A stretch of DNA of 64,000 nt from Bettongia penicillata ogilbyi (GCA_023548195.1 JAJHZJ010000311.1:9682825-9746824); one strand, 5' to 3'. Counted from the stretch's first letter, positions 33,955-45,395 are shown. Numbers and translations are program-made. The notes: generated from the sequence alone by a model not told the origin.

Positions 33955-34446
33955 AATAAAAATAATAGCTAAGATTTATACAGAAGTTTAAGGTTTTCAA
34001 ACCCCATTAAAATATTATCTAATTTCATCTGCATAAAAAATCTGTGGCATTGTTGTTCGGTTATATCAAACTCTTACTGACCCCATTTGAAGTTTTTTTT
34101 GGCAAAGATAGGGAAATGGTTTGTCATTTCCTTCTCCAGTTCATTCTCCAGGTGAGGAAACTGAGGTAAACAGGGTTAGGTGACTTGCCCAGGGTCAGAC
34201 ATCGTAAATGTCTCAGGTCAGATTTCAACTCATGAAGTGGAGTCTTCCAAAATCCTAGTTGAGTGCTCTCCCTTATCCATTGTACCATTTAGCTGCCCTG
34301 AGGCTATCATTGTCCTCATTTATAAGTGAAGAGAGGCACAGAGACATTAAGTGATCTGTCCAGGGCCCCTGGAATATTAAGGATCTGACACTAGATTTCA
34401 ACTCAGGTCTTCTTGACAAGTACACTACTCTATCTGCTGTACCAGG
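33955..34446 (-). mobile_element. MIR, antisense, split by a SINE
   Basis: Left part 33955-34042 (AATAATAGCTAAGATTTATAC, CATTAAAATATTATCTAAT) and right part 34305-34446 (GAGAGGCACAGAGACATTAAG, CAACTCAGGTCTTC) are contiguous MIR halves. The SINE between them is the younger insertion. Confidence 0.8.
34045..34303 (-). mobile_element. CORE-SINE, antisense, nested in the MIR
   Basis: Starts with the reverse tail TTGTTGTTCGGTTATATC, then GACCCCATTTGAAG, GAGGAAACTGAGGTAAAC, GGTGACTTGCCCAGGG and ends CCATTGTACCATTTAGCTGC, its head. Confidence 0.9.
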
Positions 34447-34890
34447 TTTTTATACTTTAACCCCCTGATTCTATAGATGAATTAACTGAACCACATGGAG
34501 CTAAGCCAATATGACATTCCTGTTACCTTTCCTCCTTCCTTTACCTTTAAAGTATGAATTAACAGGGAATGATACTGATTATAGAGTCTTCTGTAGGGAT
34601 TCAGCTATGGTATGGTGAAGAAACCATTAGAGAAAGTCATTGTGTTGTGACATATTAATGCTGTGATTGAAGTTACCACAGTAATCCAAAGAAAAATTAT
34701 TAACAATAATATTGTCATCATCACTAATTTATTTATTATAGTATATAAACTTAGGAGAAACAAAAATATGCTATACTGAAAAATAAGCTTTATATAAGAG
34801 CAAATTAAAGACAGAGAAAACTACTAAAGTGATACATTTGTAATACAGATATCTACCTAAAAAGATGACTGATTTCAAACATGGCTTTTG
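34447..34890. other. No recognised feature
   Basis: Unassigned AT-rich sequence. Confidence 0.4.
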
Positions 34891-34896
34891 GTCCAG

Positions 34897-34932
34897 GAGT
34901 GTGTGTGTGTGAGTGTATGTGTGTGTGTGTGG
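34897..34932. repeat. (GT)n microsatellite
   Basis: GT units with GAGTGTAT interruptions. Confidence 0.85.
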
Positions 34933-35069
34933 TCAGTGTAACTTTGAATACCTTCCTAAAGTGAGCCTAGACAGGGACATCTCTTGGGCAATAAGAGTTA
35001 ATATTCATATTGCACATCAAGAATTACAACACATGCTCCTATAGCCCACTTGAAAGGAAACAATACAAA

Positions 35070-35175
35070 TATCATTATTCCCATTTTATAGGTGAGATCA
35101 CTGAGGCTCAGGAAGTTTGTCATTTGAGCAACAGTCACACATCTGGGAAGTATTATAAACAGAATTTGATTCAAA
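35070..35175 (-). mobile_element. MIR fragment, antisense
   Basis: CATTTTATAGGTGAGATCAC, TGAGGCTCAGGAAG and AACAGTCACACATCTGGG match reverse MIR. Confidence 0.75.
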
Positions 35176-35215
35176 GTGAAAGTAAAGTATTTTCTCCAGT
35201 AGATTACAAGTCCTG

Positions 35216-35250
<35 letters not shown>

Positions 35251-35300
35251 TGCCCATGTGTGTGCCCGTGTGTGTGTGCGCACGTGCGCGCATGTGTGTC
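35216..35300. repeat. (TG)n ending in GC-rich alternating tract
   Basis: About 60 bp of TG followed by GTGCGCACGTGCGCGCATGT at about 35275-35294. The whole tract alternates purine and pyrimidine, the pattern that favours Z-DNA; the CpG-rich end is exceptional for this window. Confidence 0.9.
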
Positions 35301-35489
35301 TGTATCAACTACCCATGATTATTCATTAGGAAATTCAACTTTAGTCAGTGACTAATAAGATTTTTAGTTAAAATTGGGCATAAAAATTGCTTGGGCAGAG
35401 ACTCTGAGGTAGTTCAGAGGTACACTCTTTTGCCTCTACCCTCTCAATAAAGTCAAAGGCAAAGAATTAAACTGTACACCATATTTTTC

Positions 35490-35690
35490 ATTTGGAAAAT
35501 GGATTGGATCAAATGATTTCTAATGATCCTTCCAGCTCTAAATTATATAACCTATGAACTATTAACTTTATGACTCCAGCAAGTCATATAATCTTTCAGA
35601 TGCTGAGTCATCCTATTGGTAAAATGAAGACAAGAGGGTGGACCAGATGTTTTCTCTAGTTACTTTCTAGTTTTAAGACCTATGAATATA
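35490..35690 (+). mobile_element. Two MIR/SINE 3' pieces in series
   Basis: GGATTGGATCAAATGATTTC with ATCCTTCCAGCTCTAAATT (35490-35555), then AGCAAGTCATATAATC, GGTAAAATGAAGACAAG and GACCAGATGTTTTC (35570-35690). Confidence 0.75.
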
Positions 35691-37310
35691 TGTAAATTAG
35701 TAGTGACCTTTTAAACCTCAAGGGTCCTCAAAAGTTGAAAAGTGGGATGCAGTGGGGCACTGGCTGGCTCTCAGTGGACACCTGTCATTTGATGCATCAA
35801 GATCAATGCCCTACTGTATTAAGTATCTTTCTTAAGGATCTAGCCACCATCAGGGTCCCCTCCTTTTGACCCCCTGACCTTGGATATTGAGCAGAATTGT
35901 TGGATGGGGAAGAGAAAAGTGTGACTCTGCACATCAAAGTTACTTCATATATATTTCAAAAGATTATTTTATCAATATGGGTACTCATCTATATCTTAGT
36001 TTGATAAGCTAGTATAACCAATAAAAAAGACATTTAGCCTTATTTTCTGGTGGTGAACATCACTGAACATAACTGGGCAAGTTTGGTGATGGCGCTCTAT
36101 CTGTCATGGGGCCCATAACTGAATATTTACCACAAGTGCCTGAGAGACCCTAGAGTTCACTTGCATAAACTTTGAGAAACCAGTCACAGTCACATCAGGA
36201 GGAGAAATTATATCAGAGGCAGAGTTGTACCTGCTCGTACACATAAAAATACTGAATTCATACATCCATAGGAGGTGAAGGAACCAAGCTTTGTTCTTTC
36301 GTCTTTCAATATGAGGAAGGAGAAGACTGTTAGAATTAGGAAGTCATATAAGAATTCAATATGAATGTCTTATACTGACAAAATAAATATCCCATATTTC
36401 TGAATAATGCACACATGTTAACATGTTAATCTTTTTATAATGGATACTTATCAAGAAACAAATCTTATTGAGTCAGAGAAAAGTTATTGCATTTATTAAA
36501 ATTGGTGACTCAATTTAGCCTTTCTTATGGTTTGTCAAATTTGTAAAATATTATATTTCTCTTCAGATAGAGTTACATACTGTGTAGCTCAAAGATAATC
36601 CCTATGGTCTTGGCATATGTTACTTAATTGTCTCAGAAGGAAATACCATAAATACCATGCTGTCATCTCCCATAGGCATTTGCTCATCTGTCACAGTGGG
36701 AGCTCCAGACTGGGTGAGGTGCTCTAAGACATTTCTTAAACTATGTAAATCACAACCATTACTTCTTACCATTTCCCAATTGGTCAATTATGTATAAACA
36801 TGTGTTAATAAAAATTTGCTTCTTTGCCTCTAAGGTACACACCCATAAAGCTATGTGAGTATGATAAAGTATAAATGGCATACATTATTATCATAGCCAA
36901 CCTATGACATAAATTACTGTCTTAAAGTGCTTTCATAGATGCAAAACTCCAGAAAAGCCTCTGAAACCTCAGATGACTGACAAAGAACAGGCAACAATGG
37001 AAAAAAGGGACTTTCATTTCAGACAGTATGTCTAAGAAGTAAGGAAAAAAAAGAGAGGGGAAAAGGACATAATTGTGTGAAATCTATTTATAAAGTTTTG
37101 CTCCTTTGACAACTCTTAAATACTAGGAAAAGAAAAAGGAGTAATGAGAGAGGGAGGAGATATAGAAACTAAAAGTGGTAGTAATGTTTTAGTACCACTA
37201 AGCAGATTTTCAGGAATTCACAGGAAGGAAATTCTTAGGAAAAAAATGTATATAATGGCAAATATCATCACAAGTATTTCTTTTATATATATTTAAAAAT
37301 AGTAGTTTGC
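35691..37310. other. About 1.6 kb with no recognised feature
   Basis: Mostly AT-rich single-copy-like sequence. No repeat or exon identified. Confidence 0.4.
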
Positions 37311-37314
37311 TCAT

Positions 37315-37410
37315 GTAATTCCATATCTCTCTCTCCCTTCCTCCTTCCCTTCCCCTCCCTTTCTCTTTCTCTTTCTCTCTCTCTCACCCACACCCATACC
37401 CCCCACCCCC
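37315..37410. repeat. Pyrimidine-rich tract
   Basis: CTCT, CCTT and TTTCTC words, then CACCC/CCCCA-rich sequence; low complexity. Confidence 0.85.
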
Positions 37411-37497
37411 TACTCTTAACTTAAAATACTTACCAGTCCTCTAGCTGTTAAACTATTAAAACTTAAAACTACACTATGACTCTTGGGACATAGATAG

Positions 37498-37500
37498 CAG

Positions 37501-37546
<46 letters not shown>

Positions 37547-37564
37547 CGGATGGATAGATAGATA
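37498..37564. repeat. (GATA)n microsatellite
   Basis: About 15 GATA units, pure at first, then GACG/GATG variants. Confidence 0.95.
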
Positions 37565-37764
37565 TTAGTTCAATTTGCTACTTTTAAGCAGAAGGAAACT
37601 GAAAGGAAACAAGTCCAGAGGAAAAGCAAAGAGATATGTTGAAGATTACTCAGAAAGTTTGTGGCAGAGTTGGACCCAGAATATAGGACTCCTAAATTGT
37701 GATGGAGGACAATTTCCCCGAACAGTGCTCATACCTAGCAATTTCAAGTGAAATATACATAAAT

Positions 37765-37816
37765 ACAGACACACACACCACACATATATACACACATACA
37801 TACATATACATATATA

Positions 37817-37850
<34 letters not shown>
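37765..37850. repeat. (CA)(CATA)(TA)n compound microsatellite
   Basis: CA, CATA and pure TA blocks in succession. The frames on both strands are artefacts. Confidence 0.95.
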
Positions 37851-37945
37851 TTCAAAAAACTTTCATGTTTCACTAAGTGCGAGTCACTCTGTTAGGCCTT
37901 TGGAAAGGATACAGAACATTCTTGCCTTCAAGAAACCTAATAGTT
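37851..37945 (+). mobile_element. Old interspersed repeat piece
   Basis: CACTAAGTGCGAGTCACTC, GGAAAGGATACAGAACATTC and CCTTCAAGAAACC match the head of the 4.07-kb family; directly followed by a hAT copy. Confidence 0.5.
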
Positions 37946-37949
37946 GGTA

Positions 37950-38140
37950 CAAGAATTCTTAACCTGGAAGCTCTGAAATTGTTTTAAAAAATGCTTTGAT
38001 AATGGAATTTCAATATAATTGTTTTCTAATCCTATGTGTTTTACTTTATGCATTTAAAAACCATATACTGAGAAGGGTTCCATAGGCTTCACCAGACTGA
38101 TGAGGGAATCCATAACACAAAAAGCTTAAGAATCCATGGT
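37950..38140 (+). mobile_element. hAT (Charlie-like) MITE
   Basis: Starts AAGAATTCTTAACCTGG and ends CTTAAGAATCCATGG, giving imperfect terminal inverted repeats. The interior CAATATAATTGTTTTC, CTATGTGTTTTACTTTATGC, TGAGAAGGGTTCCATAGG and CTTCACCAGACTGATG is the best-kept copy in the window. No transposase; it would need an autonomous relative. Confidence 0.8.
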
Positions 38141-38375
38141 AAAATAATAAATAACTAAAATACACGAAGAAAAGAGCTTTTACATTGTTTTATTTTGACA
38201 GAAGTTCTTAATATAAATGATAATGGATTTTATTATGGTCTTTTGAGGGAACAACAAATATCTCATATCTTTTTAGAAACACAAATAGTGTATTGTGAAG
38301 TCTGTTCAGATACAAAGCAGATGGCAAATTTTCTGGGATGTTTGAACATTTTTTTGTTCATTCAACAGAACATTT
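38141..38375. other. No recognised feature
   Basis: Unassigned. The frame 38195-38377 is short and without motif. Confidence 0.4.
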
Positions 38376-38379
38376 AACA

Positions 38380-38560
38380 TGTGTAAAACACCATGTTAAG
38401 TGCTAAATAGGATACAAGTTGTGTAAAACCCAATCCCTACTTTCAAGGGACTTAAAATCTAGTGGATAAGTTACTTATGAACTTTAAAAAACCCAAAAAC
38501 CTGAAGCAGGCATGTTCCAAAGAAAAGGGAGCAATCATGTTAACATAAACGCATTAAAAT
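38380..38560 (+). mobile_element. Old interspersed repeat piece
   Basis: ACACCATGTTAAGTGC, CTACTTTCAAGGGAC and TTAAAATCTAGTGGATAAG resemble the 4.07-kb family. Confidence 0.5.
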
Positions 38561-38589
38561 ATGAAAGAAGCTAATACACAATCTGGTGA

Positions 38590-38755
38590 GATGACTTTCA
38601 GTTAGAAGACATAGTTTCGGTTCCTAGCTCAGTTCCTTGTCAGGTGTGTGACCTTGAGCAACTCACTCGCCTCTCTGGGCTAATTTTCATCATCTTTAAG
38701 ATGAAGAGATTTCTCTGAGGACCATTCTAGCTTTCAATCAATGATTCTCTGATTT
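38590..38755 (+). mobile_element. MIR
   Basis: GTGTGTGACCTTGAGCAAC, CGCCTCTCTGGGC, TTCATCATCTTTAAGATG and CATTCTAGCTTTCAATC are MIR text. Confidence 0.85.
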
Positions 38756-38869
38756 ACTTCTTTCGTAGAATCCCTTAAGATTTTCAAATAAAAAAAAACA
38801 GAAGAAATAAAGAATATAATTGTGTGAAGTAACTACAAATGATCATGGGTACAAAGCTTCCAGATTCCC

Positions 38870-39020
38870 TCAGTTTTCCAATAAGTACCTGCTCTTTGCC
38901 AAACATTTCTTGGATCTGAGATATATTGATAGAAAAGGAATAGTAAAAAATGAAAAGAGCCACTACTTTCAAGGATCTTACAATCAGGAGATGCAATATG
39001 TTTCCTACATTATATCAAGA
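38870..39020 (+). mobile_element. Old interspersed repeat piece
   Basis: TACCTGCTCTTTGCC, CACTACTTTCAAGGATC and TTACAATCAGGAGATG match the 4.07-kb family; it ends at a CATA microsatellite. Confidence 0.45.
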
Positions 39021-39029
39021 GATACAATA

Positions 39030-39195
39030 CCAAAAAATATGTATATATACATATGCATACACATACATATCTACACACATATGTATACACACGTGCATAT
39101 ACATGCATACCCACACATATACACATACATATCTACACACATATATGTATATAGACACATACATATGTGCATATATATGCACACATATATAAATA
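39030..39195. repeat. (CATA)n/(CACA)n microsatellite
   Basis: Impure TACATA/CACACATA blocks over about 165 bp. It creates several Tyr/Ile/His-rich artefact frames on both strands. Confidence 0.95.
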
Positions 39196-40660
39196 TTAGA
39201 CAATGGGGAGGTACCCTAGCACCTGTGAGAATAAGAAAAGTCCTTGGGTATGGAAATACCAACTGGAATTGGCTTTTGAAGAGACTCTGAAGACTTTTAC
39301 TCTATAGAATAAACCAAAGCGTTTATCTTTTATAGGGCTCCATTATCAACTATTATTTATGAACTCTGGGAATCATGAACAATGAAGTGGACCACAGAGA
39401 TTATACTGATGGGTTCTGAATTCAGAGGCAAACAGAGACCTGTGGTTTTACTGTACTTCCTGCCTCCAGAACACTACTCCAGATGGCCTTCAGGATATAA
39501 TAACTTGAGGATATGGATGCTTTTGAACAAAACAATTTCCTGGGTCTTATTCAGCATTGATTTCTTGCAAACTCTGGACTACTTAGAAACCAATATGACC
39601 CACATATTGGATAAAAGTTAGGTAGGGACAATGTATTCTGGGTAAAAGGAAGTTGAGTCATGGGAGAGAAAGTCAGACAGGGTGCTGTGGAGAGTTTTTT
39701 TATTTGAATACTTAATCATTAATGTTAGTATTTGAATATCTAAGTCATATGCCTCGAATAAAATGAGGCCAAGCCTAATTACTGACCCTGACCACTTCTG
39801 AACTATTCATCGTAACTCCCCAGGAATAAAAGGAGATGACAATATATAATTCTTCATGAGAAATTAAGGTTAGATTTAAGTAGGAACTGGCAAAAGTTGG
39901 CATGACTAGCTGAGAAAATTTGTGGCATTCTTTTCTCTGGAGTGTTTTATAATAGGACAGAGATAAGCAGTTAATTAAGAAATGTATATTGTCCACCTCC
40001 CTCCCTTGTTTTGAGGGGACCAGAGTTTAGTCCGCAGTGTCTAGGCCATGCATCACCATCATGTCCGTTTCCATCAAAAGTGCCTGAGGAAGGGATTTCT
40101 CTCCTACTGAAGAGATATTCACTGAAGAGAGATGTGTTCCCCATGACATGGAGTTAAGACCAATGGCATTCCAAGGTGTTGTTAATTTCATTTTGATCCA
40201 GCAAGCACATACAGTCCAATGTTAATTTACCACATGGATCCTAATTCCTGATAAGGAAAAAATGCAGTTTTATGTATGTCCTTGTGATGAATGCATGGTC
40301 TGGTTCTCATAGGGGATACTTCCTGGAGCTGTACAATACATCAATCTGGAACATCCGCACAGTGAGACCATCCTATTTCTGTACATTATACCTCATTCTG
40401 GGTTCCTAACCCCATGAACTCTGCTTCTTACTTTTCAGCATTTTAATAGTTGTAGAGATGAGGTAGCATCACACGTCCTGCTGCTCTGATCTTCACTTTA
40501 AGATAGTTCAGTCATTTTATTAGGACTGGACTTCTATTCAACACATAATGCCTTGGCACATAGCCTAGTCCCACAGGGCCTTGGCAAAACATCTTATCAT
40601 ATAGAAGATGGGGCCCTTTCAGGACTATTTCTAAGCAAAAAAAAAAAAGATATTGCATTT
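39196..40660. other. About 1.5 kb with no recognised feature
   Basis: Single-copy-like sequence. The frame 39382-39621 (79 residues, starting MKWTTEIILMG) shows no domain I know and no flanking coding signal; I do not call it. Confidence 0.4.
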
Positions 40661-40664
40661 ATCT

Positions 40665-40810
40665 AATAACACACATGAACACATACACATATATCATGCT
40701 TATATTAATATTTTCACATATATTTGCATATATGAATTTTTATGTGTCTACATATTTACACTTGAGCTCTATAGGGATCCATATATATATATATACATAT
40801 ATGTATAAAT
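40665..40810. repeat. (CACATA)/(TA)n microsatellite
   Basis: Interrupted CACATATA words ending in a TA run just before a SINE. Confidence 0.8.
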
Positions 40811-40814
40811 ATTA

Positions 40815-41068
40815 AAGGGTAGCTAAGTGGCACAACAGATAGAGTGCTGGGTCTGGGGTCAGTAAAAGTCTTCTCCCTGAGTTCAAATCTGTCCTCAGAT
40901 ACTTACTAGCTGTGTGACTTGGGCAAGTTACTTAACCATGTTCATTTCAGTTTCCTCATCTATAAAATGAGCTGAAAAAGGAAATGATAAACCATTCCAA
41001 TGTCTTTGCCAAGAAAATCCCAAAGGAGATAGCAAAGAATCGGACATGACTGAAATGACTGAACATAA
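40815..41068 (+). mobile_element. CORE-SINE, full length
   Basis: GGGTAGCTAAGTGGCACAAC, GAGTTCAAATCTGTCC, CTAGCTGTGTGACTTGGGC, GAAATGATAAACCATTCC and GACTGAAATGACTGAACAT span head to tail. Confidence 0.95.
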
Positions 41069-41560
41069 ATATTGAGCGTATACACAAGTGATAGATACAA
41101 TAGATGGATATACATAAAAATCCCCAAGCGTGAATTTTGCCTTTGTGGTTGCATTGAACAGAAAAAACTTCCTTAAACAGCAGGTTTGGGTAGAGTATTT
41201 ATATATGGGATTATGTATAGGAAATCTAAAGATACTTTATTAAAAATTAGTACTCACTGGTACAACAGATGGGCTATTCAAACATGGCATACCTCAGAGC
41301 CTAACAATTGCCTTTTGAGCCTTAATTAGCCATGCTAATCCTAGCTAAGTGCAAGATGCTGCTAGCTAGTATGCGATATAGGAAGAAATATGAGACCAGG
41401 TTCAATAACAATTTCTTTGCAGAAGAGAGATACACACAAAGAAAAATCAGCAAAATATAAATAACAGCACAAGTTACTACGTATAACTGCTACATGCAGG
41501 CTTATGTCCAATATACACCATGGGAGACAGAACTGGTCAAGAAAAGTAGTGAAACTTGGG
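41069..41560. other. No recognised feature
   Basis: Unassigned sequence between two opposed SINEs. Confidence 0.4.
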
Positions 41561-41562
41561 AA

Positions 41563-41803
41563 ATGGTTTGTTGCTGTTCAGTCACGTCCAACTCTTCATG
41601 ACCCCATTTGGGGTTTTCTTGGCAAAAATACTAGAGTGTGTTGCCATTTCCCTCTCCAGCTCATTTTACAAATGAAGGAACTGAGGCAAATGGTTGAGTG
41701 ACCTTCCCAGGATTACACAGATAGTAAGTACTTGAGGTTATATTTGAACTAAGATCTTTCTAATTCCAGGCCCAACACTATCTACTGTGCCACCTAGTTG
41801 CTC
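41563..41803 (-). mobile_element. CORE-SINE, antisense, full length
   Basis: Reverse tail TTGTTGCTGTTCAGTCACG, GACCCCATTTGGGG, CCATTTCCCTCTCCAGC, GACCTTCCCAGGATTAC and head CTGTGCCACCTAGTTGC. It lies head to head with the SINE at 40.8 kb, 0.5 kb away. Confidence 0.95.
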
Positions 41804-43235
41804 ATATGAACTGTGAGGAAGGTTAGGACTCAAATATATAGGGAGGGTGGAGAAGGATAATTCAGGTAGGAAGAATGTAAGCTCTGTAAACAGAAATGTT
41901 TAAGAGATCTTACTCTAAATTATCTCATCAAAGTTTCCTCCCAGCTTGTCAGTTAATAGGACAGAAATGTGTAGTTCAGAAGACTGAATTAAAGACAAAG
42001 GGGATACATCCCCAAATACTAACTAGCATAGAAAATAGATACAATAATGAATATACCTAGAATTTGAAGTTAAGGGCACGAGAGACATTCACATTGAAGA
42101 TCGCCACATTTTTAGTGTACGCACAGTATAAACCTTTTGCCCTTGCAAAATGCTTTCTAATTGTTAATTAGTTCATGGCAATTAGGGAGGGAATGGTGCC
42201 ACCATATCACATTCAATGTCTTGCCAGGGATCTGCTACTGAACAGATGAATATTTCAGAATGCCAGTTTCATACATTGCAACATTCATTTGCAAGAAACA
42301 TAGCCATAACACACATTCCAACATGAAATGGAATTTCACTAGGACCTCCACATCCATTCACTAGAGATCGTTGTGTTTTAACATGTGAGTCTAAATTTGC
42401 TGGTATGCACAATAAAGGACCTTATATTAATGGTCCCACTGATTACTAGAGGCAGCAGAAGGAAAGGGTCGTCTGACTGGATAGATTCCATCTTTTGATG
42501 CCATGAGTATTTGGCCCAATCTTCAATGTCAAATGTATGCTGTAATTTATTAAGAATTTTCTTTTGTTCTTTGCATGACCTCCCGCCGCTCCACTGCCCC
42601 CTCCTCCAAAAACTACAGGGTAATGTAAGGCATTTGAATTTATTGCCATTCATCAAAGAGTACTTTTGGCAGCATTTTATCACAAAGGCTGACACTGGCA
42701 TATATAAAACAATACATGTGTGAGACTGCAAAGAAAGGAAATTTGAAGGGAAGGTCTATTCTATAACTTGAGCTAGTTTTTCTGGATCAAATAAAATTAT
42801 AGAGGCGCCATGCACAGTACTGTTGCTGAGGGCCATCATAAACCCCAGTTTTCATGGGGTTATATACTCTTTCTCAGCCATGAAAAAAATCTTTCTGCAT
42901 CTAAAGTTGCCAAATTATGGAGAGAGCCTGGGAAAAGGAGTTTTTTTCCCTCTAGTTTTTTCCTTTTAATTTGTGGATAAAATAGATGATTTCAAGATAT
43001 ACAAACTCAAAAGAGAGGCAGCATATATGTTTCTAGAACACTAATGAAGGCACTTTATTTTTCATAGCAATTGTGTATTCTGTGGCTATGAATACCCCTT
43101 GTTAGGATTGTTTGAAACAATATCTGTTCTTTGCCAAAGTTTATAGACTACTTTTCTTCATCCCCTTCCCATTTGGCACGTTTATCTGCTGTTGGGCATT
43201 GTTATAATCCGACAAAACTTCAGTCATTCTTACAG
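41804..43235. other. About 1.4 kb with no recognised feature
   Basis: Unassigned. Opposing frames at 42378-42731 overlap each other with no domain. Confidence 0.4.
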
Positions 43236-43239
43236 TGCA

Positions 43240-43445
43240 GAGATGGAGGGAGGGAGGGAAGGAAGCAGGAAGAGAGGGAGAGAGAAGAGAGAGAGACAGA
43301 GACAGACAGACAGGCCGACACAGACAGACAGGCAGACACAGACAGAGAGGCAGACACAGACAGAGAAATAGAGAGAGACAGAGAAACAGTGATGGAAACA
43401 GAAAAAGAGACAGCAAACAGACATAGAGAGACAGGGAAACAGATT
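43240..43445. repeat. Purine-rich (GAGG)/(GACA)n tract
   Basis: GGGA/GAGA units pass into CAGACA/GGCAGACA repeats and then GAGACAG. Overlapping frames on both strands are low-complexity artefacts. Confidence 0.95.
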
Positions 43446-43915
43446 CATAGAGATAGTGATTGAGGGAATGGAGACATCCCTATGAAATAGCTACTATATT
43501 CCTAGGGAAAATAGACAGAGTGATCTTGGAGTCTAGTATATTGTATCAAGAGTACCATATCTGGATAAGATGATATATAAAGATCTTATAACAGGAGAAT
43601 TCAACATGATGGCAGCGAGGGATTTGTTCCTAAAATGGCAGCGGGAATCATGTAGTAGGTTGATTTATCTTCCTGGCCAAATGTTGAAGGAAAAGAGAAG
43701 GAGCATGCATCTCTGGAAAAATTTATTCAGGACTCAGTTTCTTCTGGAAAAAGCCAAGTTTGTATAGGGATCCAAAGATACAAGGACTATAAGATAAAGT
43801 GATATGAAGTGATGAGTAGTTTGTTAATAAGACAAGAGCCATTCTAGAAGGTACAGTGATTAAAGAATTGTTTTGTTAAAGGTCAACCATATGTTAGAGA
43901 TTTCTGTTGTCCTCT
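43446..43915. other. No recognised feature
   Basis: The frame 43570-43767 contains CAAAATGGCAGCG-like text but no known domain. Confidence 0.4.
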
Positions 43916-43917
43916 AG

Positions 43918-44090
43918 ATCAGCGGTTGTTAATATAAGACTAATGAACCTATTTTCACAAATATTTTCATAACTATATTTCAGTATAATTAACTTCTTTT
44001 AAAATCTTGTGCATTTTCTTTCCTTCATTTAAAATATAATTCTGAGAAGGGGTCCATCATGTTCATCCTACTGTCTAGTATCAATCAACA
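43918..44090 (+). mobile_element. hAT (Charlie-like) MITE, 3' part decayed
   Basis: AGCGGTTGTTAATATAAG, CAGTATAATTAACTTCTTT, TTTCCTTCATTTAAAATAT and CTGAGAAGGGGTCCATC. The left end and middle match the 37.95-kb copy; the right inverted repeat is lost. Confidence 0.65.
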
Positions 44091-44574
44091 TCCTATCCTT
44101 ACTAAGACATTCCAGTTCTTTGGGGCAATGATGGAGCATTTGCTGGTTATTTTATCTGTATGGTTTGTCTACATAGATTGTCTAACAGATATTTGTGAAA
44201 TGGGAAATTTCAAACTTAAATTTAGAACACTTTCCTATGTATGTTCATGTAGTTCTTGAAAGTCTCTTCAATCATCAAAATATTAAAATAACAATAACAG
44301 AGATTAGTGTGTTTTGTGGTGCAGAAAAACATAAGATCTGTGAGAGAAGGGCCTGTCTTAACTTTTTTTTTTTTTTTTTGGAGCTATAGCACCTTTATGC
44401 AAGGCTTGACTCACTCAATAAATGATTGCAGATAGATGGATGGATGGATGGAAAGACAGATGGATATCCGAGAAAATCAAATGAATGGACAATAAAATAA
44501 GCTTATGATTACAAGATTTCCACTTTGGATATTATAATTGCATCTTCCTGGAAATAGTCAAACTTTCAATATTT
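44091..44574. other. Unassigned, with poly-T (44360-44380) and (GATG)n (44433-44452)
   Basis: A poly-T run and a short GATG microsatellite are the only structured parts. Confidence 0.5.
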
Positions 44575-44923
44575 TTTCATTATTTAATTTTATTTTTAAT
44601 TTATGGAATAAAACATGCATTTCCATAACATAGTACTGTAAAATGATGATTGCACATGAAACTGCAAATCAGCTGTACACAGCCTGTACTCCTTTCAAAT
44701 ATACAATGTAATTATCATGTAACATTCCTTTTTATCTTCTTCTCCATCCTAGAGATGGTTACCGTTAAAGAAAAATAGATATGTGTGCACATATTATTCT
44801 GTACATACTTTTGCTAATCAGTTCTTTCTCTCTCATCCTCTTTCTTCATATGTCCTGTATAGTTAATTATGGTAAATATAGGTATTTATAATAGTCAGAA
44901 CAACTTATGTGTTCATAGCCATT
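44575..44923 (-). mobile_element. LINE (L1-type) 3' region, antisense
   Basis: TAAAATGATGATTGCACATG, AAACTGCAAATCAGC, CTTTCAAATATACAATG, TTTTTATCTTCTTCTCC and CATATGTCCTGTATAG form a block I recall as a marsupial LINE 3' region. It is cut by the inverted-repeat element at 44924. Confidence 0.55.
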
Positions 44924-45125
44924 CCTACAACTCCAGACCTGGGGCCTCTTAGCTTCTCTGCTCATGGGGGAACATGAATTTGGCATGAGGGCATGGACTT
45001 GGAAAATATGGAATGTCCCATGGACAATGATTAGTCTTGCCTGTTTGGTTACTGGCAGGTGTCTACTATATCATTCTGCCCAGCTAGTTCATTGCTACTA
45101 GACCTCAGGTCTGGAGTTCCTGTAG
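44924..45125. mobile_element. Putative 200-bp MITE with 23-bp terminal inverted repeats
   Basis: The left end CTACAACTCCAGACCTGGGG and the reverse complement of the right end, CTACAGGAACTCCAGACCTG, agree except for a two-base gap and a few changes. The 150-bp interior has no open frame. The flanks (CCATTC and CATTAT) do not give a clear target duplication. Superfamily is unassigned. Confidence 0.5.
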
Positions 45126-45395
45126 CATTATTGAGCCTTTACTTGATAATCAGCCCTGATGAATTCGTGACATAAATCAGATTTTGAACTATATTGTATT
45201 TTCTCTGGTATCCACCAGAACTCCTGAGTTTTTTTAAGAAAGGTGTAAGAAAGTCATGAAAATGCAATCATTTTATTGATTTTTATAAGGTAACATATTA
45301 TTGTTAGTAAGTACCAAGTACTTTATCAGTTCTGTGATTTGTCTCTATGTAGTTAAACATACTTATCTATTTATGGGGAAAGTTAACAGCAAAGT
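45126..45395. other. No recognised feature
   Basis: Unassigned. Confidence 0.4.

Noticed and set aside
37498..37564. Regular short repeats resembling an array
   Set aside because: A plain GATA tetranucleotide microsatellite without spacers; not CRISPR, and the genome is vertebrate.
38820..39290. 156-codon forward frame
   Set aside because: Driven by a CATA microsatellite (Tyr/Ile/His repeats) joined to an old interspersed repeat.
39382..39621. 80-codon frame
   Set aside because: No domain and no neighbouring coding signal; chance frame is likely in 64 kb.
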